From: Chloroflexota bacterium | GTDB lineage: Bacteria; Chloroflexota; UBA11872 | Reading direction: 5' to 3' | Assembly: GCA_026707585.1 (NCBI GenBank) | Contig: JAPOWQ010000029.1 | Location: 62,001 to 126,000 of the forward strand | Length of the DNA stretch: 64,000 bases | Part shown: one piece after another, positions 49,283 to 61,685 of the stretch | Layout: the number at the start of each line of letters is the position of its first letter | Numbering within the stretch: position 1 is the stretch's first letter | Translations under genes and position numbers: made by a program | The notes under the pieces: model-generated | What the model saw: the letters and a program-made list of their open reading frames with translations, nothing else | Database searches by the model: none | Told to the model about the DNA's origin: nothing

Positions 49283-51733
49283 ATGACGGAATCGATGCAT
49301 CCCGAAGCCGAAGCCGACGGCGCGGAGGCGCGCGCGCGCGGCCCTGCCGCGCCGCGCCGCACGGTGGTGTCGGTGCGGCCCGAATCCACGCGCCTACCGG
49401 TGGTGCCGCTGCCGGATTGGGTGGCGTACCCGGAGTTGACGATGCCGCTGCACGCCAGCCGGGCCGTCTCGGTGGACGCGCTGGCGGCGGCCGCCGCCAA
49501 CGGCGACCTGGTGGTCGTGGTGACCCAGCGGCGGGCGCGCAAGACGGTGGACCCGCAGCACCTGTGCTCGGTGGGAACGGCGGCCAAGGTGATCCGCCGG
49601 CTGCGCATGCCGGACGGCGGCGTGCAGGTGCTGCTGGAAGGCCAGTACCGGGCGACGGTGGACGACATCGCGCCGGTGGGGGAGCACTTCGACGCGCGGG
49701 TGACGCCGCTGACGGTCGAATACCGCCCGTCGCTGGAGCTGGAGGCGCTGCGCCGCGTGGTGGTGGCGCACGTGGAAGGCGTGGCGGAGGAGACCAACAT
49801 GTTCGCGCCCGAGACGGTGGCCATGACGCGGCGCGCCGCCGACCCGGGCTGGCTGGCGGACTACGTGGCGTTCTCGTCCGACATGTCGCCGCACGAGCGG
49901 CAGACGGTGCTGGAGGCGCTGGATCTGACGGAGCGATTGCGGTTCGTGGCGCGCTACCTGGCCAAGCAGGTGGAGATCCTGAACATTCGCAACAAGATCC
50001 AGGGGGAGATCCAGGACGGCATCGAGAAGGTCCAGCGCGACTACTACCTGCGCGAGCAACTGCGGGCGATCCAGCGCGAGCTGGGCATGTCCAGCCCGCA
50101 GACCGACGACGCGCAGGACCTGAGCGACCGGGTGGACGCCTCGGACCTGCCGGACGACGTGGCGGCCAAGGCGCGGCAGGAAATCTCACGGCTGGACGCG
50201 ACGCCGCCGACCTCGCCCGAGGTGGGCGTGATCCGGGGCTACCTGGACTGGCTGCTGGCGCTGCCGTGGGCGCGTGAGACGCGCGACCACCGCAGCCTGG
50301 CGCGGGCCCGCCGGGTGCTGGACCGCGACCACTACGGGCTGGAGAAGCCGAAGGCGCGGGTGCTGGAGTTCCTGGCGGTGCGGGCGATCTCAACGAAGTT
50401 CCGGACCCCGATCGTCTGTTTCGTGGGGCCGCCGGGGGTGGGCAAGACGAGCCTGGGCCGCTCGATCGCGCGTGCCCTGGGCCGCGAGTTCGTGCGCATC
50501 TCGCTGGGCGGGGTGCGCGACGAGGCGGAGATCCGCGGGCACCGGCGGACCTACGTGGGGGCGCTGCCGGGCCGCATCATCCAGGCGCTGCGGCGGGCGG
50601 GATCGCGCAATCCGGTGATGCTGCTGGACGAGATCGACAAGATCGGCCGCGACTTCCGGGGCGACCCGTCGTCGGCGTTGCTGGAGGTGCTGGACCCGGA
50701 GTACAACCACAGCTTCTCGGACCACTACCTGGAGGTGCCGTTCGACCTCTCGCGCGTGCTGTTCGTGACCACGGCCAACACGGCCGAGGACATACCGCCG
50801 GTGCTGCGGGACCGCATGGAGGTCATTGAGCTGAGCGGGTACACCGAAGACGAGAAGGTGCGGATCGCGCAGGAGTTCCTGCTGCCGCGGCAGATCCGCA
50901 CCCACGGGCTGCGCAAGGCCGGCGTGACGTTCACGGACCGGGCGGTGCGCGAGGTGATCCGGCACTACACCCGCGAGGCGGGGGTGCGCAACCTGGAGCG
51001 CGAGCTGGCGGCGGTGTGCCGCAAGCTGGCGCGGCGGATCGCGGCCAACTACCGCACGGCCGCGCGGGTGACGCCGCGGCGCGTGCGCTCGGCGCTGGGG
51101 CCGGCCAAGTTCCTCCCCGAGGACGAGTCCCGCAGGCCGGAGGTGGGGGTGGCCACCGGCCTGGCCGTGACGCCGGTTGGCGGCGAGGTGCTGGACGTGG
51201 AGGCGGCCTGGATCGCGGGGGCCGGCAAGGTGCGCCTGACGGGGCAGCTGGGCGACGTGATGAGCGAATCGGCGCGGGCCGCGCTGTCGTACGCGCGGGC
51301 GCGCACCGGGACGCTGGGCGTGGACCCGGGGCTGTTCGCGCAGCGCGACCTGCACGTGCACGTGCCGGCCGGCGGGGTGCCGAAGGACGGGCCGTCGGCC
51401 GGGATCACGATGGGCGCGGCGATCATTTCGGCCATGACCGGGCGCCGGGTGCGGCGCGAGATTGCGATGACGGGCGAAGTGACCCTGCGCGGGCGGGTGC
51501 TGCCCATCGGCGGGCTGAAGGAGAAGGTGCTGGCGGCGCATCGGGCCGGCCTGCACACGGTGATCGCGCCCGAGGAGAACCGACCGGACCTGGACGACAT
51601 CCCCGCGCGGGTGCGCAGGCAGATGCGCTTCGTGTGGGTGAACGACATGGACACCGTGCTGGCGACCGTATTGATGAGCGAAGCCGCGGCGACGGATCAA
51701 CTGGGACCGGCCGCCGCGTCCGGATCAGCCTAG
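49283..51733 (+). CDS. lon: ATP-dependent Lon protease
   Basis: 816 aa. Start set at the ATG 49283 because the frame's upstream TTG (49244) is itself the -35 box; an ATG at 49295 is also possible. LON substrate domain (about 40-235), coiled coil, AAA+ module with Walker A GPPGVGKT (382-389) and Walker B LLDEIDK, and proteolytic domain with Ser705 in DGPSAGIT and Lys748 in LKEKVLAA. Degrades damaged proteins. In Streptomyces lon is an HspR target, in keeping with the operator found here. Confidence 0.97.
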   Translation: MTESMHPEAEADGAEARARGPAAPRRTVVSVRPESTRLPVVPLPDWVAYPELTMPLHASRAVSVDALAAAAANGDLVVVVTQRRARKTVDPQHLCSVGTAAKVIRRLRMPDGGVQVLLEGQYRATVDDIAPVGEHFDARVTPLTVEYRPSLELEALRRVVVAHVEGVAEETNMFAPETVAMTRRAADPGWLADYVAFSSDMSPHERQTVLEALDLTERLRFVARYLAKQVEILNIRNKIQGEIQDGIEKVQRDYYLREQLRAIQRELGMSSPQTDDAQDLSDRVDASDLPDDVAAKARQEISRLDATPPTSPEVGVIRGYLDWLLALPWARETRDHRSLARARRVLDRDHYGLEKPKARVLEFLAVRAISTKFRTPIVCFVGPPGVGKTSLGRSIARALGREFVRISLGGVRDEAEIRGHRRTYVGALPGRIIQALRRAGSRNPVMLLDEIDKIGRDFRGDPSSALLEVLDPEYNHSFSDHYLEVPFDLSRVLFVTTANTAEDIPPVLRDRMEVIELSGYTEDEKVRIAQEFLLPRQIRTHGLRKAGVTFTDRAVREVIRHYTREAGVRNLERELAAVCRKLARRIAANYRTAARVTPRRVRSALGPAKFLPEDESRRPEVGVATGLAVTPVGGEVLDVEAAWIAGAGKVRLTGQLGDVMSESARAALSYARARTGTLGVDPGLFAQRDLHVHVPAGGVPKDGPSAGITMGAAIISAMTGRRVRREIAMTGEVTLRGRVLPIGGLKEKVLAAHRAGLHTVIAPEENRPDLDDIPARVRRQMRFVWVNDMDTVLATVLMSEAAATDQLGPAAASGSA

Positions 51734-51742
51734 GAGGCAGCG

Positions 51743-53647
51743 ATGGCGAGCAAGATCATTGGGATTGACCTGGGGACGACGAACTCCGTCGTCTCGGTGA
51801 TGGAGGGCGGCGACCCGAACGTGGTCACGAACTCCGAGGGCAGCCGACTGACGCCGTCGGTGGTGGCCTACGGCAAGGGCGGGCAGCGCCTGGTGGGGCA
51901 ACTGGCCCGGCGGCAGGCGGTGATGAATCCCAAGAATACGATCAACTCGGCCAAGCGGTTCGTCGGTCGCCGGCTCACGGAGGTCGCGGACGAATCGGCG
52001 GCGGTGACGTTTGACGTAACCGATGGCCGGGCGGGCGAGGTGCTGATCAAGATTCCGGAGAGCGGCCGCGAGGTGACGCCGGAAGAGATATCCGCGGTCG
52101 TGCTGCAGAAGCTGAAGGCCGACGCGGAGAAGTACCTGGGCGAGGACGTGAGCGACGCGGTGATCACGGTGCCGGCCTATTTCAACGACTCGCAACGGCA
52201 GTCCACGCGCAACGCCGGGGAGATTGCCGGGTTGAACGTGCGGCGGATCATCAACGAGCCCACGGCGGCGGCGCTGGCCTACGGCCTGGACAAGCGCGGG
52301 GCCGAGACGATCCTGGTGTGGGACCTGGGCGGCGGCACGTTCGACGTGACCATCCTGGAGGTGGGCGACGGCGTGTTCGAGGTCAAGGCCACCAACGGGG
52401 ACACGCACCTGGGCGGCGACGACTACGACCGGCGCGTGGTGGACCACGTGGCGGAGGACTTCCTGCGCAGCGAGGGCATTGACCTGCGCAAGGACCCGCA
52501 GGCGCTGCAGCGGCTGATCGAGGCCTCGGAAAAGGCCAAGCAGGAGCTGTCGTCGGTGCCGCAGACCCAGATCAGCCTGCCGTTCATCACGGCGGACCAG
52601 ACGGGGCCGAAGCACCTGGACGCGGCGCTGACGCGGGCGGAGTTCGAGCGGCTGACGCAGGACCTGACGCAACGCTGCGTGGAGCCCTTCCGGCGGGCGC
52701 TGGGCGACGCCGGCATCCGGGCCTCGGAGATCAACGAGGTGGTGCTGGTGGGCGGATCGACGCGCATGCCGGCGGTGCAGACGCTGGTGCGCGAGCTGAC
52801 CGGCAAGGAGCCCAACCAGGGCGTCAACCCGGACGAGGTGGTGGCCATCGGAGCCGCGATCCAGGGCGGCGTGCTGGCCGGCGAGGTGGAGGACGTGGTG
52901 CTGCTGGACGTGACGCCGCTGTCGCTGGGCGTGGAGACGCTGGGCGGCGTGCTGACGGCGCTGATTCCGCGTAACACGACCATCCCCACCAGCAAGTCGG
53001 AGATCTTCTCAACGGCGGACGACGGGCAGACGGCGGTGGACATTCACGTGCTGCAGGGTGAGCGGCCGATGGCGCGGGACAACACGACGCTGGGCCGGTT
53101 CCGGCTGGAAGGCATCCCGTCGGCGCCGCGCGGCGTGCCGCAGATCGAGGTGACGTTCGACATCGACGCCAACGGGATCGTAAACGTGTCGGCCAAGGAC
53201 CTGGCGACGGCCAAGGAGCAGCGCATCACGATCACGGCCAGCACGAACCTCTCGGACGAGCAGGTGGAGGCGCTGGTCAACGAGGCCGAGGAGCACGCCG
53301 CGGAGGACCGCCGGCAGCTTGAGGAGGCCGAGCTGCGCAACAACGCCGACAGCCTGGCGTACCAGACCGAGCGGCTGATCAGCGAGAACGGCGACAAGAT
53401 CGAGGCGGCCGACCGGGAGGCGGCCGAGCGGGCGATCGCCGACGTGCGCAAGGCGCTGGAAGGCGAGGACCTGGAGGCGATCCGCAGCGCGACGGCGGTG
53501 CTGCAGACGGCGGCCCAGAAGCTGGGCGAGCAGATGTACCAGGCCGCGCCGGGGGCCGACGGCGCCGGTGCGGCGCCGAGTGCGGACGAGGCTCCGGCGG
53601 ACGAGGAGGTGGTCGACGCCGAGTTTGAAGCCGCGGACGAGAAGTAG
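51743..53647 (+). CDS. dnaK: Chaperone DnaK (Hsp70)
   Basis: 634 aa. GIDLGTTNS at the N-terminus, [36 protein letters not shown], and the linker [14 protein letters not shown] followed by the peptide-binding domain. The C-terminus ends in an acidic [13 protein letters not shown], like the EEVVDAEF(E/K) tail of bacterial DnaKs. AGGAGG lies 5 nt before the ATG. It follows lon by 9 bp, so both share the upstream promoter. Confidence 0.98.
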   Translation: MASKIIGIDLGTTNSVVSVMEGGDPNVVTNSEGSRLTPSVVAYGKGGQRLVGQLARRQAVMNPKNTINSAKRFVGRRLTEVADESAAVTFDVTDGRAGEVLIKIPESGREVTPEEISAVVLQKLKADAEKYLGEDVSDAVITVPAYFNDSQRQSTRNAGEIAGLNVRRIINEPTAAALAYGLDKRGAETILVWDLGGGTFDVTILEVGDGVFEVKATNGDTHLGGDDYDRRVVDHVAEDFLRSEGIDLRKDPQALQRLIEASEKAKQELSSVPQTQISLPFITADQTGPKHLDAALTRAEFERLTQDLTQRCVEPFRRALGDAGIRASEINEVVLVGGSTRMPAVQTLVRELTGKEPNQGVNPDEVVAIGAAIQGGVLAGEVEDVVLLDVTPLSLGVETLGGVLTALIPRNTTIPTSKSEIFSTADDGQTAVDIHVLQGERPMARDNTTLGRFRLEGIPSAPRGVPQIEVTFDIDANGIVNVSAKDLATAKEQRITITASTNLSDEQVEALVNEAEEHAAEDRRQLEEAELRNNADSLAYQTERLISENGDKIEAADREAAERAIADVRKALEGEDLEAIRSATAVLQTAAQKLGEQMYQAAPGADGAGAAPSADEAPADEEVVDAEFEAADEK

Positions 53648-53653
53648 GGCCGG

Positions 53654-54154
53654 ATGAACGCCGACCCACAGGACCGCGCGGCCGCAGCCGGCAGCGAGCG
53701 CGAAGCGGAGCTGGAGGCCGCGGTGGCGTCGCTGAACGACCAGCTGCTGCGCCTGCGCGCCGAAATGGACAACTTCCGCAAGCGGGTGAACCGCACGACG
53801 GACGACCTGATCCAGGAGGCCAAGTCGTCGCTGCTGCGCGACATGCTGAGCGTGGCGGACGACCTGGACCGGACGCTGGCGGCGCTGGACGCGGGCTCGG
53901 ATCCGCGCAGCGCGCGCGAGGGCGTGCAGCTCACGCGCAACCGGCTGGACTCGCTGCTGGCCACGCGCGGGGTGCGCCCGATCGAGACGGAGGGCGTGTT
54001 CGATCCGCGCTGGCACGAGGCGGTGGCCACGCGGCCGGGCGCCGACGTAGCGGCGGGGACGATCACGGCGGAACTGCAGGCGGGGTATCGCTGGGGCGAC
54101 GACGTGCTGCGCGCGGCGCGGGTGGAAGTGGCCGTGGCGGACGACGGGTTGTAG
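53654..54154 (+). CDS. grpE: GrpE nucleotide exchange factor
   Basis: 166 aa. Coiled-coil N-terminal half (about 15-70, [20 protein letters not shown]) and C-terminal beta domain with [17 protein letters not shown], the GrpE signature region. Releases ADP from DnaK. Six bp after dnaK. Confidence 0.95.
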   Translation: MNADPQDRAAAAGSEREAELEAAVASLNDQLLRLRAEMDNFRKRVNRTTDDLIQEAKSSLLRDMLSVADDLDRTLAALDAGSDPRSAREGVQLTRNRLDSLLATRGVRPIETEGVFDPRWHEAVATRPGADVAAGTITAELQAGYRWGDDVLRAARVEVAVADDGL

Positions 54155-54162
54155 GGACGGCC

Positions 54163-55086
54163 GTGGAATACAAGGACTACTACCAGACCCTGGGTGTTCC
54201 ACGGAATGCGTCGCCGGACGACATCAAGTCGGCCTACCGGCGGCAGGCGCGGCGCTACCACCCGGACGTGAATCCGGACGACCCGGTGGCGGAGGCGCGG
54301 TTCAAGGAGATCAACGAAGCGCACGAGGTGTTGAGCGATGCGACGAAGCGGCAGCAGTACGACCGGTTTGGATCGAACTGGCGGCGGACCGGGTCGTTCG
54401 ACGAGGCGTTTCGGCAGAGCGGCGTGCGGATGGACGGGTTTGGCGATTTCTTTGGCGGCGGGGCGTCGGGATTCAGCGACTTCTTCGAGGCGCTGTTCGG
54501 CGGGCGCGCGCGGCCGCAGCGGCCGCAGCAGGCGAACGTGGAAGAGACGTTGCAGGTCAGCCTGCCGGAGGTGCTGAACGGCGGCCGGCGGGCGCTGACG
54601 ATGCGGGTGCCCTCGCCGGACGGCGGCGTGCGGCAACGGCGGATCGACGTGACGATTCCGCCGGGCGTGCGCGACGGGCAGCGGCTGCGGGTGGCGGGCG
54701 AAGGCGCGGTGCGGGCCGACGGGTCGCGGGGCGACCTGTTTCTGCGAATCCAGGTCAGTGACGATGCGGGCTTCGAACGCCAGGGCGACGATCTGACGAC
54801 GGAGGTTGCGATCGGACTGACGGAGGCTGTGCTGGGCACCCGGGTCGAGCTGCCGACGCCGTCCGGTTCGACGCTGACCGTACGCGTACCGGCGGAGACG
54901 CAGCAGGGCGCCCGGCTGCGGCTGCGGGGCCAGGGGCTGCCGCGGGCCGGCGGCAAGGGGCGCGGGGACATGCTGGTACGGATCCTGGTGCGGCTGCCGC
55001 GCAACCTGAGCTCGCGGGAACGGGATCTGTTCCGGGAACTGGCGCGGATTCGCGGCGAGGTTCCGACGCCGACGGCGGTGAGCTGA
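54163..55086 (+). CDS. dnaJ: DnaJ/CbpA-type co-chaperone without zinc domain
   Basis: 307 aa. J-domain residues 1-70 with HPD at 33-35, a Gly/Phe-rich stretch ([22 protein letters not shown]) and two C-terminal substrate domains. The four CxxCxGxG zinc repeats of type I DnaJ are absent, making this a type II (CbpA-like) protein. GTG start, 8 bp after grpE. Stimulates DnaK ATPase. Confidence 0.93.
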   Translation: MEYKDYYQTLGVPRNASPDDIKSAYRRQARRYHPDVNPDDPVAEARFKEINEAHEVLSDATKRQQYDRFGSNWRRTGSFDEAFRQSGVRMDGFGDFFGGGASGFSDFFEALFGGRARPQRPQQANVEETLQVSLPEVLNGGRRALTMRVPSPDGGVRQRRIDVTIPPGVRDGQRLRVAGEGAVRADGSRGDLFLRIQVSDDAGFERQGDDLTTEVAIGLTEAVLGTRVELPTPSGSTLTVRVPAETQQGARLRLRGQGLPRAGGKGRGDMLVRILVRLPRNLSSRERDLFRELARIRGEVPTPTAVS

Positions 55087-55087
55087 C

Positions 55088-55506
55088 GTGGTGTTCGACA
55101 GCGACGGCGAGCGACGCGACGACGACCTGCGCTCGCGCCCCGCGTATTTCATCGGGGTGGTGGCGGAGATCACAGAGATGCATCCGCAGACGCTGCGCCA
55201 CTACGAGCGCATCGGCCTGGTGACGCCGAGCCGCTCGCCCGGCAACGTGCGCATGTTCTCGCAGGAGGACATCGAGCGGGTGCGCCTGATCCAGCGGTTG
55301 ACCTCGGAGTTGGGGGTGAACCTGGCGGGAGTCGAGGTGGTGTTGAACATGCGCGACCGGTATCGGCGGCAGGCGGACGAGCACCGGCAGAACCTGCGGG
55401 AGATGCGACAGCGCTACGAAGCGGAGATCGAACGCCTGCGCAACGCCCTGCGGCGCGCCACGCGAGATCCGGGCGCGCCGCCGTATCCGAACCGGCGGCG
55501 ACGGCC

Positions 55507-55510
<4 letters not shown>
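55088..55510 (+). CDS. hspR: MerR-family heat-shock repressor HspR
   Basis: 140 aa, GTG start one base after the dnaJ stop. N-terminal MerR winged helix (about 20-90): [45 protein letters not shown], i.e. the helix-turn-helix, R-H-Y-E-R and N-V-R-M/R-Y/F-S elements. The C-terminal part is a coiled coil without the Cys of metal-sensing MerRs. Its place after dnaJ is that of Actinobacterial HspR, which binds HAIR sites with DnaK as co-repressor. The stop overlaps clpC by 4 nt. Confidence 0.88.
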
Positions 55511-58023
<2,513 letters not shown>

Positions 58024-58186
58024 GCCGCCGGGGGCTTGCGCGGCTGTCGGGCCGCGCGCGGGGTCCATCAAGCAGGGCCGTTGCCAACGCCGTGGCGGCC
58101 CAGCAGGTCGAGCGGACGTGGGGCTGCCTTGCCAGCGTTCTCGCGGCGGGGCACGATTCGCCGACTCGACGCTTCGAGGGCTTGCG

Positions 58187-58990
58187 ATGGCCTATACGGC
58201 GCTGGAACGTCTGAACCGCGATGAAATCGGCGCGCGCGCGCCCAATGCCGTGGCGATCATGCCGACGGCGGCGATCGAGCAGCACGGCCCGCACAACCCG
58301 ATCGGCCTGGACACGATGTGTTGCATGGCCGTGGCGCGCGGGGCGGCCGAGGCGGCGGGCGAGCTTGACGTGATGGTCAGTCCGCCGCTGCACTTCGGCA
58401 GTTCCGACCACCACCGGCCGTTTCCGGGGGTGCTGACGCTGCGGAGCACTACGTTCAGCCTAGTTCTTCTTGAACTGCTGGAGAGCCTGACGCTTTCGGG
58501 CTTCCGGCGCATCCTGATCCTGAACGGGCACGGCGGCAACATCCAGCTGATCCAGCAGGCGGCGCGCGACTTCGTGCTGGAGCACCCGGACGTGCGCGTG
58601 GCGGCCGGCGCCTATTGGGACATCGCCCGGCGGCGGCTGGAGGCGGTCGAGGCGAGCCGCGAGGTGCACGTACCGGGGCATGGGGGCGATTTCGAGACGT
58701 CGTTGATGCTGCACCTGCACCCGGAACTGGTGCTGGACGAGCTGTTGCCGATCGAGCACGCGGACCGGGACGATCCGCGCAGCTCGGGCTGGCCGAAGCT
58801 GGGCTCGTCTTCCATGGGGGCGTCCGTCAACGTGGCGGACATCGTGTACATGTCGTTCCCCGGCGCCCGCATCACCGGATTGAGCGACGACGCGCGAGCG
58901 GCCACGGCGGAGTTGGGGCGGCAGTACTACGAGATTGCCGTGGAGGAATCGGCCGAGCTGATCCGAACCATTGCGGCGGGGCTCGAGTGA
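58187..58990 (+). CDS. Creatininase family amidohydrolase
   Basis: 267 aa from the ATG at 58187 (GAGGG upstream). Metal-binding motifs of the creatininase/MftE/FAPy-deformylase fold: Glu/His in AAIEQHGPH, Asp in IGLDTM, His in SSDHHRPFPG, NGHGGN, and Glu in DFETSLMLH. Hydrolyses a cyclic amide, formamide or peptide; branch not fixed. Follows clpC by 163 bp. Confidence 0.9.
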   Translation: MAYTALERLNRDEIGARAPNAVAIMPTAAIEQHGPHNPIGLDTMCCMAVARGAAEAAGELDVMVSPPLHFGSSDHHRPFPGVLTLRSTTFSLVLLELLESLTLSGFRRILILNGHGGNIQLIQQAARDFVLEHPDVRVAAGAYWDIARRRLEAVEASREVHVPGHGGDFETSLMLHLHPELVLDELLPIEHADRDDPRSSGWPKLGSSSMGASVNVADIVYMSFPGARITGLSDDARAATAELGRQYYEIAVEESAELIRTIAAGLE

Positions 58991-59031
58991 TGGCTCGGGC
59001 GCATATCCAGCCAACCTGAGCGTCGGGAGTG

Positions 59032-59541
59032 ATGGCGAGGTCCGATCACCGGAACATCATTGGCGTCGGGGGCCTGGTGCGGATGGACGGCGGCATCCTG
59101 GTGGTGCGGCTGACGTACAGCGACATCAAGGGCCGGTACATGTTTCCGGGCGGCAAAGTCGATCCGGGCGAGTCGCTGGAAGCGGCGCTGATGCGCGAGG
59201 TGGAGGAAGAAGCGGGGGTGACGGCGGAGCCGGAGACGCTCATCGCCGTGCGGCACCGGGTCGACGCGAACGCGCTGAACACCTATGTGATCTTCAGCAT
59301 GCGGTACGTACGGGGCGAGCCTCGTCCGAACGGGCACGAGACGGACGACGCCGCGGTCGTCAGCGCGGAGCGCCTGCGGACGCAGCCCGAGCGGTTCGCC
59401 TCACTGGTGCCGGAGGTGGCGTTGCCCGTCCTGGCGGGCTCGGCGCAGGGGTTGTCCCGCCGGGACTACCTGCCGACGCACGGTCGCTGCGCGCCGGAGA
59501 CGTTTCAGCTCTACGCGGCGGCCGACGACGACGGCGGCTAG
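59032..59541 (+). CDS. Nudix hydrolase
   Basis: 169 aa. Nudix box GGKVDPGESLEAALMREVEEEAGV with the expected G-x5-E-x7-R-E-x-x-E-E-x-G spacing. Hydrolyses a nucleoside diphosphate-linked compound; substrate not determined. The C-terminal 50 residues are unassigned. Start at the ATG 59032 (a GTG precedes it directly). The stop overlaps that of the convergent Eis-like gene (CTAG). Confidence 0.9.
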   Translation: MARSDHRNIIGVGGLVRMDGGILVVRLTYSDIKGRYMFPGGKVDPGESLEAALMREVEEEAGVTAEPETLIAVRHRVDANALNTYVIFSMRYVRGEPRPNGHETDDAAVVSAERLRTQPERFASLVPEVALPVLAGSAQGLSRRDYLPTHGRCAPETFQLYAAADDDGG

Positions 59542-60740
59542 AAGCGATCCGCCGGCCAGTACATGAAGGGCGAATTGGGAAAGAGGCGTCGAAGGTACAC
59601 GTCCACGTGGGGCGGTATGTCGAGGGCGTCCAAGGCCTGGTAGCCGCCGGGCATGCCGAAGTAGAGGTCAAGGAACTGCCCGCTGGTGAGCTCGACGACC
59701 GGCTCATTGCCGACCGGCTCACCGATGACGACGTTGACCATGGGGGTCTCGATCCTCGCGGCTTCGCCATCGACGTTGAGAACGAAGGCGGGGCCCGGTA
59801 ACGGGGCCATCCGTCGGCGTCGGCGGATGAGCTCGGGAACCACGCTTTCCAGGGCGCCGCGCAGCGAATTCAGCCTGGCCATGCAGTGCCGGCTGGGCTC
59901 GAGAGTCGCGCTGGCACGCTTGCGCAGCAGGTCGAACAGCTCGGATGCGGGATGCAACTCGCCCGCCAAACGGGTGACGCCGCGGGCGGCGGCCCGATCC
60001 CGCCAGACATTCAGCAGGGGGATCGCGAGGTTCTCGCTCTGAATGCCGCCGTCCAGAATGGTCAACGCATCGTCGGACACCTCGGTGATGGCGTAGGCCA
60101 CGACGGAGCGAACCTGGACGAGCACGTCGAAGTGGACGTCGGCGCCGCGTGAAAGGCCGGGCAACCAGTCCATGAGGGCCAGCCAATAGGCTTCGCTACG
60201 GTGGAGCGGGCCAACGCGGTCCGCGGCGATGTCACTGTAGATCCCCATGACGGCGGGCAGATCGGCGGCCTGGAAGGGCCGAACAACGTAGCCGCCGGCC
60301 CACTCGATGTCGCCGTCGGGGAAGCGGGCCTGGAGCCGTGCGGTGGGGACGGGGTGCCAGCCACGGCCGGCGTAGACGGCGGGAGCGCCGGTGGAAAGCA
60401 GCGAGAGCGGCTGGCCGTCGGCCTGCATGCGCTCGACAGCGGCGTCCAGCAGCCGACCGGCGTGGCCCTGACCGCGATGCGCGGGATCGACGGCGACGTC
60501 GGCTATGCCGCCGAAGCGCACGCGCGCCTCGCCATAGCGCATGGCGCGGTCGGCAATCCAGAGATGCCCGACGATTGCCCCGGAATCAACGGCCACCAGA
60601 CTCTGGGCTACGTCCCAGGCAGGGTCGGCGCTCTGGTGCCGTTCGAAGTAGTGGCGGGGCGTGTCGTGGAAGGCCCGGGCGGTAACGTCCAGGGCTTCGT
60701 CGCGTCGATCCGGGGTCAGGGGGCAGACCATAGGGTTCAT
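59538..60740 (-). CDS. Eis-like GNAT N-acetyltransferase with SCP2-like C-terminus
   Basis: 400 aa from the ATG at 60740, the usual Eis length; the frame's extra 48 residues have no likeness. First GNAT domain with VDPAHRGQGHAGRLL (acetyl-CoA loop) and YAGRGW. Second GNAT-like domain (about 160-290). C-terminal SCP2-like fold (about 300-400, AFVLNVDGEAARIE, SGQFLDLYFG). Eis proteins acetylate amines, including aminoglycosides and peptides. Natural substrate unknown. Confidence 0.82.
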   Translation of the reverse strand: MNPMVCPLTPDRRDEALDVTARAFHDTPRHYFERHQSADPAWDVAQSLVAVDSGAIVGHLWIADRAMRYGEARVRFGGIADVAVDPAHRGQGHAGRLLDAAVERMQADGQPLSLLSTGAPAVYAGRGWHPVPTARLQARFPDGDIEWAGGYVVRPFQAADLPAVMGIYSDIAADRVGPLHRSEAYWLALMDWLPGLSRGADVHFDVLVQVRSVVAYAITEVSDDALTILDGGIQSENLAIPLLNVWRDRAAARGVTRLAGELHPASELFDLLRKRASATLEPSRHCMARLNSLRGALESVVPELIRRRRRMAPLPGPAFVLNVDGEAARIETPMVNVVIGEPVGNEPVVELTSGQFLDLYFGMPGGYQALDALDIPPHVDVYLRRLFPNSPFMYWPADRF

Positions 60741-60775
60741 AGGCAAGGGTTGGAGCGTTGCGGGCACGTAAAAGC

Positions 60776-60800
60776 GGCCCGACGCGCTGGCGTCCGGGCC
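60776..60800 (-). promoter_or_regulatory. Hairpin in the leader of the Eis-like gene
   Basis: On the minus strand, GGCCCG and GCGT pair with ACGC and CGGGCC arms to make a roughly 10-bp stem with one bulge and a 4-nt loop, followed by GC-TTTT. It lies 36 bp before the ATG, with no gene feeding in from upstream. Terminator-like, so possibly a control point. Confidence 0.4.
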
Positions 60801-60935
60801 GGTAGGAAATATAGCAGAGCCCGGCCGTGATCCGCGGCTAGACTCAGGCGGCTGACCGAGCAGAGAAGCTCGAGCGTTCAGCATGGATCGAGGTGAAGGC
60901 GGCCGTGCGGGCCACGGCAGGCACCGGAGGCCAGC

Positions 60936-61685
60936 GTGGAACGCGTGATCCGTCGCCCGCGTCTGCGCGACCTGCTGACGCTGCGCGCTCTGCTGTTTGC
61001 GCTGCTGGGGGTGCTGGCGCTGTCGGTGGCTGCCCTACTGCTGGCGCTGATTACGACCGAACCGGCACGCACGCCGCCGCCGCAGCGCGAGGCCCGCCCA
61101 GCGGCCCCCGCGGGCACGGATCAAGCGAGTCTCCTAAGCGAAGACGCGGTGCCGGACGCTCCGGCGCGAGATCGCTCACCGCTGGTGCGATTGCCGCCGC
61201 GGCCGGCGCCGGCACGGCTGCAGACATTGGACGCGCTTCCGATCAACATGATCAACGATCCGAACCTGCGTTCGTTCCTGCGTGAGGCGGATCGAGTGAT
61301 CGCCGCTCTTGATCCGGCCACGGGCTACCTGGGGATGCTGGCGACCCAGGCGCTGCGCGACGAGACGTCGAGGTTGCGGGTGGTGGTAGAGAGCGGAGGA
61401 TCGGCCGCCGCGCTTGCCGAAGTCCGTCCGGTGCGCTCGACGTCGGAGCTGCCGGCCGACGCCCAGACGCTGGCGCTGCTCTTGCGGTCGATCCTGATGA
61501 CGGGCTCTGGCAGCCAGCTAGGTCTGCTGAACAGCCTGGCGGGGCAGCCGGCGATCACGGAGCGCATCCAGCAGGCCCGGGAGGCGCGCGCGCTGGGCCG
61601 CTTTATCGAGGTGAACGACGCGCTGGAGTTTGGCGCCGACCTGCGCGACCACATCGTGGTGTCGACAGCAATCGATCGTCCCTAG
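60936..61685 (+). CDS. Membrane-anchored protein, unknown function
   Basis: 249 aa, GTG start. One N-terminal membrane helix (about residues 14-41: ALLFALLGVLALSVAALLLAL), a Pro/Ala-rich linker (45-95) and a helical C-terminal domain (100-249) without known motifs. Likely anchored with the domain outside the cytoplasm. It ends convergent with the lipoprotein gene, sharing CTAG. Confidence 0.6.
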   Translation: MERVIRRPRLRDLLTLRALLFALLGVLALSVAALLLALITTEPARTPPPQREARPAAPAGTDQASLLSEDAVPDAPARDRSPLVRLPPRPAPARLQTLDALPINMINDPNLRSFLREADRVIAALDPATGYLGMLATQALRDETSRLRVVVESGGSAAALAEVRPVRSTSELPADAQTLALLLRSILMTGSGSQLGLLNSLAGQPAITERIQQAREARALGRFIEVNDALEFGADLRDHIVVSTAIDRP

